Notes: generated by a model from the sequence alone, not told the origin. DNA of 5,577 bases from Gastranaerophilus sp045639085 (GCA_045639085.1 JAZUCM010000109.1:1-5577); one strand, 5' to 3'. Positions 1-5,347 are shown, counted from the first letter of the stretch. Numbers and translations are program-made.

Positions 1-1
1 A

Positions 2-235
2 TGGATGTCAACGGCTGATGAAGCGTTAAAAGCAGCGATTTATTTGAACGATAAATACGCTTATGATGCGCCATCAGCAAATGGTTATGTCGGAATTCTA
101 TGGGCAATTGGAGGGTTGCATGATAGAGCTTTTGCTGATTACCCTGTAACTGGCAAAATTCGCAGAATGACTTATGATTCGTTGAAAAGGAAATATGATT
201 TAAGCGATTATTTGAAAAAATATGTGTCGGGATGA
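2..235 (+). CDS. phrB: Class II CPD photolyase, C-terminal end (partial)
   Basis: Light-driven repair of cyclobutane pyrimidine dimers by an FAD flavoenzyme. The frame is open from base 2 (W-M-S-T-A-D-E-A), so the ATG at 5 is very probably internal and the true start lies to the left. The visible 77 or so residues match the end of class II photolyases: a YLNDKYAYDAP stretch, then NGYVGILWAIGGLHDRAF, then TGKIRRMTYDSLKRKYDL and a short tail. In this family the W-x-I-G-G-x-H-D-R segment and the GKIR-x-M-x-Y block form part of the FAD/lesion-binding helical domain. A normal enzyme is about 450-460 residues, so roughly one sixth is present. The natural end after the DLSDYLKKY helix agrees with the family, with no sign of truncation at the 3' side. 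Seen: the motifs. Known: family assignment from them. The photoantenna domain and the rest of the active site cannot be judged here. Confidence 0.9.
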   Translation, partial: WMSTADEALKAAIYLNDKYAYDAPSANGYVGILWAIGGLHDRAFADYPVTGKIRRMTYDSLKRKYDLSDYLKKYVSG

Positions 236-555
236 TACAAAATTCCATTTTAGCTAAAGTTTTAATTGCCCGAACAATTTTCGCAATAAGGAACGTGAGC
301 ACTCTGCCGTGGCAAACAATCCAGTGAATTGTTTTATGAGAGGGAAGATTTTGCCAGGGTTAGCTTGCGTTGAGCAAGACAAGCAGGGCAAAGTGGCGGA
401 GAACTGCTTTATCAACTATCGACAATTTATTTGCTGGCACTAATGATGAAGGTGTTAAAATCATTAATCTATTAGATTGATTATTGGAAAATTAGTTACA
501 AATAATTTTGCAAGATATCAAAATCATCCTTCAATTTATTTTAAAAAATTACCTC
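236..555. other. Intergenic region, no convincing gene
   Basis: About 320 bases between the photolyase stop and the gdhA promoter. I see no gene with a ribosome binding site. Two overlapping short frames are open (258-440 and 364-480 on the plus strand), but neither has a good start or a recognisable product; they could be remnants of a decayed gene. The clearest structure is a nested hairpin: outer arms TTTGCC (350-355) and GGCAAA (387-392), inner arms CTTGC (364-368) and GCAAG (374-378) around a 5-nt loop. No intrinsic terminator with a U run is visible after the photolyase gene; TTTAGCTAAA at 249-258 is a loopless 10-bp palindrome only. Confidence 0.6.
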
Positions 556-584
556 TTGATAATCTGGCTTGACTCGTTTATAAT
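556..584 (+). promoter_or_regulatory. Sigma70 promoter of gdhA
   Basis: TTGATA (556-561) and TATAAT (579-584) are separated by exactly 17 bp, matching the vegetative consensus at 11 of 12 positions. Transcription would begin near 591 and give a leader of about 27 nt carrying the ribosome binding site AGGAG (606-610), 7 nt before the ATG. The TTGACT at 569-574 lies inside the spacer, only 4 bp from the -10, so it is not the -35. No operator or riboswitch is visible in the short leader. Confidence 0.8.
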
Positions 585-617
585 AACGTTCAGCAAAATT
601 ATTATAGGAGCAAGATT

Positions 618-1979
618 ATGGCGAATGATTGTCAATATTTAATAGATGTTATAAATCAAACTAAAGAGAAGAATTGTTGTGAGCCTCAATTTATTCAGGC
701 GGTTGATGAAGTGTTGAGTTCTATTGTGCCTGTTGTGCAAAAGAATGAAGAAAATTACAAGCGTCTTGGGTTATTAGAACGAATCGTTGAACCCGAAAGA
801 ATTATTTCGTTTAGAGTTCCTTGGGTTGACGATAGTGGGCAAACTCGTGTTAATCGCGGTTATCGCGTGCAATTCAATGGTTCTATAGGGCCATACAAAG
901 GCGGGTTAAGATTTCATCCGACAGTTAACCAAAGTATTATGAAATTTTTGGCTTTTGAACAAATTTTCAAAAATGCGCTTACAGGTTTCCCAATTGGTGG
1001 AGGCAAAGGTGGATCTGATTTTGACCCTAAAGGTAAGTCTGACAACGAGATTATGAGTTTTTGTCAAAGTTTTATGATAGAACTTCAAAAACATATCGGG
1101 CATGATTTGGACGTTCCAGCCGGTGACATTGGCGTTGGGGCAAGAGAAATTGGGTATTTATTTGGCCAATATAGAAGGGTTAAAAACGCGTATGAAGCGG
1201 GTGTTTTGACCGGTAAAGGACTTGTTTATGGCGGTTCGTTGGCAAGAAAAGAGGCGACCGGTTACGGATTAATCTATTTTATGCAAGAGATGTTGAACGC
1301 TAACGGTTTGAATTTGACCGGCAAAACGGTGATTATTTCCGGCTCAGGTAACGTTGCGATTTATGCTTGCGAAAAGGCTCAGCAATGTGGTGCTAAAGTC
1401 GTTGCAATGAGCGATTCAAACGGATGTATTTATGATAAAAATGGTATTCGTTTGGATGTAGTCAAGGAGATTAAAGAGGTTAAACGTGGCAGAATTAAAG
1501 AATATTTAACCTATGTTCCTGAGGCTGTTTACTATGAAAATAACGGAGCGACGCCGGCGGTTTATACGATTAAGGCTGAAATCGCGTTGCCTTGTGCTAC
1601 TGAAAACGACATTAATCTTGAAACCGCTAAGATTTTGGTTGAAAACGGCTTGATTGCGCTTGGAGAAGGTGCAAATATGCCGACAAATAAAGAGGCAATT
1701 GAGTATTTCTTGGCGAATGACATTCTTTTTGCGCCGGCAAAAGCTGCGAATGCGGGTGGCGTTGCTGTTTCAGCGCTTGAAATGTCACAAAACAGTATGC
1801 GTTATTCTTGGACATTTGAGGAAGTTGACAAAAAACTTGAATGTATAATGGCCAATATTTTTGCGCAAACGAAGAATGCGGCGGAGGAATACGGTTTGGG
1901 GACAAACTACCTTGCCGGAGCGAATATTGCAGCGTTCAGAAAAATTGCTGACGCGATGATTGCACAAGGGGTGGTATAG
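618..1979 (+). CDS. gdhA: NADP-type glutamate dehydrogenase
   Basis: Reversible reductive amination of 2-oxoglutarate with ammonium to L-glutamate, a cytoplasmic homohexamer of ammonium assimilation. The 453 residues match the usual 445-450 of small bacterial GDHs. The N-terminal substrate domain shows GPYKGGLRFHP (residues 91-101, Lys94 in the glutamate site), PIGGGKGGSDFDPKGKSD (125-142, catalytic Lys130) and PAGDIGVG (167-174, Asp170). The Rossmann domain follows, with VIISGSGNVA (238-247) and an SDSNG end of the second strand (265-269). The latter resembles the NADP-using, biosynthetic type, so I infer NADPH preference. AGGVAVSALEMSQNS (379-393) closes the active site. The start is fixed by AGGAG seven bases upstream and by the near-consensus promoter. 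All key residues seem intact. SLARKEATGYG has Lys where many homologues have Pro, a minor difference. It appears to be a single-gene transcription unit. Confidence 0.97.
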   Translation: MANDCQYLIDVINQTKEKNCCEPQFIQAVDEVLSSIVPVVQKNEENYKRLGLLERIVEPERIISFRVPWVDDSGQTRVNRGYRVQFNGSIGPYKGGLRFHPTVNQSIMKFLAFEQIFKNALTGFPIGGGKGGSDFDPKGKSDNEIMSFCQSFMIELQKHIGHDLDVPAGDIGVGAREIGYLFGQYRRVKNAYEAGVLTGKGLVYGGSLARKEATGYGLIYFMQEMLNANGLNLTGKTVIISGSGNVAIYACEKAQQCGAKVVAMSDSNGCIYDKNGIRLDVVKEIKEVKRGRIKEYLTYVPEAVYYENNGATPAVYTIKAEIALPCATENDINLETAKILVENGLIALGEGANMPTNKEAIEYFLANDILFAPAKAANAGGVAVSALEMSQNSMRYSWTFEEVDKKLECIMANIFAQTKNAAEEYGLGTNYLAGANIAAFRKIADAMIAQGVV

Positions 1980-1984
1980 GTTTT

Positions 1985-2016
1985 TGCCTAAGGCGAGGTT
2001 TACCTCGCCGAGGGCA
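1985..2016 (+). terminator. Hairpin after gdhA, possible terminator
   Basis: Six bases past the gdhA stop, GGCGAGG (1992-1998) and CCTCGCC (2003-2009) form a perfect 7-bp stem with a TTTA loop. Outside it TGCCT (1985-1989) can pair with GGGCA (2012-2016) across a small internal loop. There is no U run afterwards (GGTTAAATTG), so it is not a textbook intrinsic terminator; it may be a weak or factor-assisted one, or an RNA-stabilising 3' end. Its left half, GGCGAGGTTTACC, recurs at 5098-5110 without the matching arm. Confidence 0.45.
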
Positions 2017-2029
2017 GGTTAAATTGATA

Positions 2030-2050
2030 AAGTTAATGAGTTATTAACTT
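2030..2050. repeat. Single-unit AAGTTAAT inverted repeat
   Basis: AAGTTAAT (2030-2037) faces ATTAACTT (2043-2050) across a 5-nt centre. The same two octamers occur three times in tandem on each side of the larger palindromic element at 5148-5347, in the same relative position upstream of the leader repeat. This copy looks like the minimal, un-expanded version. Confidence 0.6.
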
Positions 2051-2061
2051 CCCCGGAGGGG

Positions 2062-2090
2062 TTGACAAACCCCTCGCAATAGTGCATAAT
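2062..2090 (+). promoter_or_regulatory. Promoter P1 of the prepilin-like gene
   Basis: TTGACA (2062-2067), 17-bp spacer, CATAAT (2085-2090). The second copy at 5359-5387 keeps the same boxes and spacing (TTGACA-N17-AATAAT), yet only 7 of 17 spacer bases agree, which is how a working promoter pair should look. In this copy alone, the -35 is the loop and flank of a perfect palindrome, GAGGGGTT-GACA-AACCCCTC (2056-2075), a possible operator. The start of transcription would be near 2097. Confidence 0.75.
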
Positions 2091-2096
2091 GAAAAT

Positions 2097-2165
2097 ATGA
2101 TTAATCTAAAATATTATAGTAGAATATACCGTTCAATAGGGGGGGGGGGCGCCTCAACAGCCTGA
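2097..2165 (+). CDS. Possible 22-codon leader peptide through the G11 tract
   Basis: An ATG lies 6 nt past the P1 -10, about where transcription should begin, so it would be read leaderless. The frame runs 14 codons, then GGG GGG GGG GGC (four glycines) and ends at TGA 2163-2165. The copy at 5394-5462 has the same length, start and stop. Against coding: no ribosome binding site, and most differences between the two copies change the amino acid. A change in G count would redirect the frame into longer open stretches. I regard it as a candidate upstream ORF only. Confidence 0.25.
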   Translation: MINLKYYSRIYRSIGGGGASTA

Positions 2166-2238
2166 TTATATCTGGATTTCAGCGACCTGTTTTGTCAAAA
2201 CCTCCGACCCTTGGTGAGTGCATATTTTCTAACGCCAC

Positions 2239-2267
2239 TTGAAAAGCACAAGAAAATATGGTAGAAT
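2239..2267 (+). promoter_or_regulatory. Candidate proximal promoter P2 of the prepilin-like gene
   Basis: TTGAAA (2239-2244), 17-bp spacer, TAGAAT (2262-2267) preceded by TGG, giving an extended -10. Transcription from here would begin near 2274 and leave a leader of about 22 nt with GGAGG at 2286-2290. The corresponding bases in the other leader copy are CTGGAA and TAGAAA, a poorer match, so P2 may be specific to this copy. If used, it bypasses the G11 tract. Confidence 0.5.
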
Positions 2268-2295
2268 GCATATATGAGAATAATCGGAGGTAAAC

Positions 2296-3252
2296 ATGAG
2301 TAAAAATCTTGGATTTACGATGGCTGAAATATTGCTGTCATTGACTATTATCGGCGTTGTCGCGGCGATTACGCTGCCAAGCTTGATGGCAAACATTAAC
2401 GAAAGAACATGGAACACGCAACGAAAAGCTTTATATGCGCGCATGAGCCAAGCACTTTCAATGATGCCGCAAATGGGTGGTTATGGTAAAGTTACCGAAG
2501 AAGGCGGAAGTCTTACCGAAGATACAGCCGCTGAGGCGTTTTTGACCGAAGGTTTAAGCAAAGTTCTTAAAATTAATAACATCTGTGACAGCGAACACCT
2601 TGCAGATTGCGGCGTTCCGGCGTCTTACACCAATATGGTTGGCTCAACCAAAAACTGGCCAATGACGATTGGAGCATTGAACAATCAATTTGTTGGTTTT
2701 TCAAGTGTGTTTGATTGGAATGGTGATGGTAAAAAAGACAGCCATTCGTATTCTCAACCCAACACTAAATCTGCAGCATTTGAAACGCAAAACGGTGAAA
2801 CTATTGCGTTGTACTACAACCCTAATTGTCAAGATAGTACAGGAGATGTATCAAATTATTCACAGGCGCAAATGTGTGCAAACTTTATATACGATTTAAA
2901 CGGTAATAAAGGTCCTAATACGGTTGGTAAAGACATCGGTTTTATTACGGCACTTTATAATAATGATACCAATATTGTAGCGCCAATGCCCCTTAGCTCT
3001 AATGTCGGTTTATTTGAACAAACAGCCGCGGGTGCAGCTTGTACTGCTCAAAATCCAGATGCGAGAATGCCTAACATTGATGAACTTACTTCAATGTATT
3101 ATAACAAAGACCTTGTTGGTATTTCATCCGGTGGCATTTGGTCTGGTTCAGTTGTTTCTGCTAGTTCGGCTATGATACAGAATTTCAGCATGGGGGCTCG
3201 TCACCCGCATTCGCGGTCAGTTCCTTACAACGTAAGGTGTGTTAAGCGTTAG
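2296..3252 (+). CDS. Prepilin-like surface protein with Lcl/DUF1566-like C-terminus
   Basis: 318 residues. The N-terminus is a type III signal: MSKNLG, then FTMAEILLSL with Glu at +5, then a hydrophobic helix to about residue 30, so prepilin peptidase should cut after Gly6. The helix would anchor it in the membrane or pack it into a type IV pilus or type II secretion pseudopilus. The globular part has DWNGDGKKD (140-148), which fits a D-x-N-x-D-G-x-x-D calcium loop, and DLNGNKGPN (200-208), a related loop. The end, RMPNIDELTSMYYN (257-270), GGIWSGS (279-285), IQNFSMG (294-300) and YNVRCVKR, resembles the Lcl/DUF1566 fold often found in surface proteins. Six cysteines (97, 105, 178, 194, 249, 315) could make disulfides outside the cell. 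Start: GGAGG at 2286-2290, 5 nt before the ATG. No pilus assembly gene is nearby, so its machine is unknown. Confidence 0.85.
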   Translation: MSKNLGFTMAEILLSLTIIGVVAAITLPSLMANINERTWNTQRKALYARMSQALSMMPQMGGYGKVTEEGGSLTEDTAAEAFLTEGLSKVLKINNICDSEHLADCGVPASYTNMVGSTKNWPMTIGALNNQFVGFSSVFDWNGDGKKDSHSYSQPNTKSAAFETQNGETIALYYNPNCQDSTGDVSNYSQAQMCANFIYDLNGNKGPNTVGKDIGFITALYNNDTNIVAPMPLSSNVGLFEQTAAGAACTAQNPDARMPNIDELTSMYYNKDLVGISSGGIWSGSVVSASSAMIQNFSMGARHPHSRSVPYNVRCVKR

Positions 3253-3265
3253 GCCAGGCGCTTGC

Positions 3266-3286
3266 CGTGCCAGCACTGCTGGCGCG
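3266..3286 (+). other. GC-rich hairpin after the prepilin-like gene
   Basis: Arms 3266-3274 and 3278-3286 pair over 9 bp (core GCCAGC/GCTGGC, one G-U pair) around an ACT loop. It lies 14 nt past the stop codon and immediately before the tandem structured repeats. No U run follows, so it is more likely a 3' structural element than an intrinsic terminator. Confidence 0.5.
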
Positions 3287-3295
3287 AGTGGTGTC

Positions 3296-3421
3296 GCCGC
3301 TCAGCGGAGGCAATAAGCCAAACGTGCAGTCTTGCCATACTACGGCACGAATATAGGTGCCACTCAGTGGCAGGCGATAAGCCAAACGTGCGGTCTTGAC
3401 ATTCTACGGTATGAATACAGG
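3296..3421 (+). repeat. Two tandem ~62-nt structured repeats
   Basis: Units 3296-3357 and 3359-3421 agree at about 53 of 62 positions. The differences respect RNA pairing. Stem 1 is CCGC-TCA-GCGG (3297-3307) in unit 1 and CCAC-TCA-GTGG (3360-3370) in unit 2, a compensatory G-C to A-T change. Stem 2 is CGTGC/GCACG (3323-3327/3345-3349) in unit 1 and CGTGC/GTATG (3387-3391/3409-3413) in unit 2, where both changes become G-U pairs. The G-U pairs favour a plus-strand transcript. It sits in the 3' region of the prepilin-like gene, ahead of the terminator. I do not recognise the family. Confidence 0.65.
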
Positions 3422-3432
3422 GAACACAATTT

Positions 3433-3487
3433 TATAACCTATCTGTTATGAAATTATTGATAAATTATAACAGATAGGTTATATTTT
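3433..3487. terminator. Bidirectional terminator between convergent genes
   Basis: A perfect 16-bp inverted repeat (3434-3449 and 3467-3482, one further T-A pair outside) with a 17-nt loop. On the plus strand it is followed by TTTT (3484-3487), and on the minus strand by a T/A-rich stretch. It fills the gap between the end of the prepilin-like gene and the stop codon of the convergent TPR gene (TAA at 3488-3486), touching the latter. Position and structure fit transcription termination for both genes. The stem is AT-rich, so it may be weaker than a GC stem. Confidence 0.75.
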
Positions 3488-4967
3488 ACGATAGGATTTC
3501 CAATTTGCCGCTCATTTCGGCGATGAGTTCCAGGTCGTTGGTTTGGTTCGCGTAGGCCAAGCCTTTTGTTAACAAGCTTTTTGCTTTGTTAATATTGTGG
3601 TATTCGATCATTAAATCTGCTGCTGAATTGTAGTTTTGAGCAACTTTTAACGGAGATTCTGCGTCTTTGTAGTTTTTGACTGCTTCTGAGTATTCTTTTA
3701 GCGCTTCTTGTGGTTCGCCGAATTTTTTCAGGCCGTCGGCGTTGCTTGACGCCACGTAGCCTTTTACTTTGGCGCTGTCGGTTTGTTGCGCAAGAGTTTT
3801 GGCTGTCGCAAAATAGTCCAAAGACTCTTGGTCATACATATCGGAATAAATGTTGCCCATTTTTGTGAGCGAAACGGATTGCGCAACGAGGTTGTCTTCC
3901 TCTCCCGCGTAGGCAACTGTTGTGTAATAGTGGTCGAGTGCCGGTGAAATTTGGTTTACGTTGTCGTAAATTTGCGCCATTGAGTAGTGCGCTTTTATCT
4001 TGACCGTATTTTCGGTCGCGTTTTCGATTGATTTGTTGTAGCTTGTGAGTGCTTGTGGCAAATAATTGTAGTCGTTATAAATGTCGCCGACTTCCAGGTA
4101 TATTTTTGATTTTACGGAATTTTCGCCGAGTTCGTTTGCGCGGCTAAGTGCTTTTTGAAAACTCAAAAGTGCCGCTTTCGGGTTGTTTTCGCGCGCAAGT
4201 TGTTTTGAGTGTCTGAAAAGATTTTTTAATTCCTCGTCGATGTTAGGTTTTTGTTGAACCGGGGCTTGCGTTTCTTCTTGGGGCTGATTAATTGTTGTGG
4301 TTGTCGGCTCATTATTCAAGGTTTTTTCCGGGAATTTCACCAGAAATTGAGGGTTTATGTCGTTTTCATTGTATTTGAAATCTATTTGTTGCAAGAAAAT
4401 CGCGTCGACCCAGTTTTCGACAACTTTAGAATCCTTATTTAACGTTTCTGATATGTAAGCGTCAAGCAGTGTTGAGGCGTTTTTGAGGTTGGACTTGATT
4501 AGCTTTGTGTTTGGATTGTCTTTTGTTACTTGGGAATTAATCAAGTTCAAATAGCCATCGACTTCAGCTTGGAGCTCGGGTGGGGTACCTATGGCAAGTG
4601 CCGTGTTGCGAAAGTCTTTGAGTACTTGGGCGATGTTAATGTTAGCGGAAACGCCTTGGTATTCAAAAGTGTCGGCCGCTGGTGCTTGTGCAGTTGTAGC
4701 TTGAGGATTGTAGCGTGGTTGTGCTTGAATTTGGTTTCTTGTTGCTTGCCAGCTTTGTTGTTGAACTTGGGCAGAATAATTTGGGACAAACGGTTTTGGT
4801 TTGTCCTCAACGAGTGAAAGTCCTTTACTTCTTGTATTTTCGTTTTGTTGCGGGTCGTGTTCGGTTTGACGGGTCGATTTTTCTTCGTCCTGTTTTTTGT
4901 TAACAGGTTTTTTCCCGTCTTTGACGATATATGGTCGTTGATTTACACTACTTAGGTTTAATCCCAT
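3486..4967 (-). CDS. TPR-repeat protein with disordered N-terminus
   Basis: 493 residues, function unknown. No signal peptide or membrane segment is visible, so it is probably cytoplasmic. Residues 1-100 are polar, rich in Gln, Asn, Lys and Pro and likely disordered, starting MGLNLSSVNQRPYIVKDGKK. Residues 105-200 look helical (ANINIAQVLKDFRNTALAIG onward). A Thr/Pro/Gln-rich linker spans about 213-243. The C-terminal half has about six TPR-like helix pairs of roughly 40 residues, near 246-282, 286-321, 325-358, 364-400, 402-438 and 442-478, with typical A-L-x-x-Y/F-x-K-A-L/I cores such as PKAALLSFQKALSRA, LPQALTSYNKSIENA and PQEALKEYSEAVKNY. TPRs bind other proteins, so a scaffold role is likely; the partner is unknown. 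The start has only a distant GAGGT about 13 nt upstream. It appears to be transcribed alone, convergent to the prepilin-like gene. Confidence 0.85.
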   Translation of the reverse strand: MGLNLSSVNQRPYIVKDGKKPVNKKQDEEKSTRQTEHDPQQNENTRSKGLSLVEDKPKPFVPNYSAQVQQQSWQATRNQIQAQPRYNPQATTAQAPAADTFEYQGVSANINIAQVLKDFRNTALAIGTPPELQAEVDGYLNLINSQVTKDNPNTKLIKSNLKNASTLLDAYISETLNKDSKVVENWVDAIFLQQIDFKYNENDINPQFLVKFPEKTLNNEPTTTTINQPQEETQAPVQQKPNIDEELKNLFRHSKQLARENNPKAALLSFQKALSRANELGENSVKSKIYLEVGDIYNDYNYLPQALTSYNKSIENATENTVKIKAHYSMAQIYDNVNQISPALDHYYTTVAYAGEEDNLVAQSVSLTKMGNIYSDMYDQESLDYFATAKTLAQQTDSAKVKGYVASSNADGLKKFGEPQEALKEYSEAVKNYKDAESPLKVAQNYNSAADLMIEYHNINKAKSLLTKGLAYANQTNDLELIAEMSGKLEILS

Positions 4968-5013
4968 AATCTTTTAGGCTACCTCACTCAAGCTATCTCT
5001 ACTATACACGAAA

Positions 5014-5040
5014 ACCGGGATTAGGGACTCAATCCCAGGT
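5014..5040 (-). other. Hairpin in the TPR gene leader
   Basis: ACC-GGGATT (5014-5022) and AATCCCAGGT (5031-5040) pair over 9 bp with one bulge and an 8-nt loop. It lies 47 nt upstream of the TPR start and would be at the very 5' end of the transcript from the candidate promoter at 5045-5074. It could stabilise the mRNA or be an operator. TATAGT on the minus strand near 5000-5005 is an alternative -10 but has no -35 at a good distance. Confidence 0.4.
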
Positions 5041-5044
5041 ATGA

Positions 5045-5074
5045 TTTATTTAATTTTTTTTATGAATTTGTCAA
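5045..5074 (-). promoter_or_regulatory. Candidate promoter of the TPR gene
   Basis: On the minus strand TTGACA (5074-5069) is followed after 18 bp by AATAAA (5050-5045). The -35 is perfect; the -10 matches 4 of 6. Transcription would start near 5038, giving a leader of about 70 nt. The surrounding A/T run makes the -10 assignment uncertain. Confidence 0.4.
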
Positions 5075-5147
5075 TCTTTGGATTGGTTTTCTTCTTTGGC
5101 GAGGTTTACCGAGCCGGTAGGGTTAAATGGATGTGGGTTAAATTGAT

Positions 5148-5347
5148 AAAGTTAATAAGTTAATAAGTTAATTCGTGCGACTGCGTCGCACTAGTTAATA
5201 AGGATTAACGTTTATTTACCCGCTTTTGTTCGCAACGTTGGGTTCTTTGTTTATTCCACAACAAACATTAAATCCAACGTTTAATCTTTACCCAGGTCTA
5301 TTCCCATAATCCTTATTAACTCATTAACTTATTAACTTATTAACTTT
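5148..5347. repeat. Nested palindromic element with octamer arms
   Basis: A 200-bp element whose ends are a perfect 25-bp inverted repeat (5148-5172 and 5323-5347), made of AAGTTAAT three times on the left and ATTAACTT three times on the right. Inside are further arms: a 15-bp pair (5193-5207 and 5307-5321), AACGTTGG/CCAACGTT (5234-5241 and 5274-5281) enclosing TTTGTT/AACAAA (5246-5251 and 5260-5265), and a separate hairpin GTGCGAC-TGC-GTCGCAC (5175-5191). No ORF of note. The matching position before leader copy A has only one octamer on each side, so this is either an insertion (MITE-like) or an expanded version. It is just upstream of the second leader promoter. Confidence 0.75.

Larger units (their letters stand above)
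2062..2280 (+). repeat. Promoter/leader direct repeat, copy A
   Basis: Aligns to 5359-5577 at a constant offset of 3297 with no gap over 219 positions, about 176 identical by hand count. From left to right it holds promoter P1, a run of 11 G's (2139-2149) followed by CGCCTCAA, the 13-nt palindrome GTTTTGTCAAAAC (2189-2201), and CATATTTTCT/AGAAAATATG (2221-2230/2251-2260), a perfect 10-bp inverted repeat that the other copy does not keep. It ends 15 nt before the prepilin ATG, just before the ribosome binding site. It acts in cis as the 5' leader of that gene. I do not recognise it as a known riboswitch class. Confidence 0.85.

Noticed and set aside
569..584. TTGACT next to TATAAT upstream of gdhA as the promoter pair
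   Set aside because: Only 4 bp separate the boxes; TTGATA at 556-561 gives the proper 17-bp spacing.
906..1103. 65-codon minus-strand open frame inside gdhA
   Set aside because: Fully overlaps the well-supported gdhA gene and has no ribosome binding site or recognisable product.
1627..1967. Overlapping minus-strand and alternate-frame ORFs at the end of gdhA
   Set aside because: Shadows of the gdhA reading frame; low-complexity translations without start signals.
2189..2234. 14-codon minus-strand frame with conserved ATG and TGA in both leaders
   Set aside because: All differences between the two copies change the residue and no ribosome binding site is present; shared ends are explained by the gapless duplication.
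2062..2295. Leader as a known riboswitch (c-di-GMP, TPP, THF, preQ1)
   Set aside because: None of the hallmark conserved segments of those classes as I know them is visible.
4530..4903. Plus-strand frames opposite the TPR gene giving Leu/Cys/Trp-rich proteins
   Set aside because: They are the antisense of the Gln/Asn/Lys-rich head of the TPR protein; hydrophobicity is a by-product of that codon content.
5148..5347. CRISPR array
   Set aside because: Repeats are inverted octamers and nested arms, without regular direct repeats and unique spacers.
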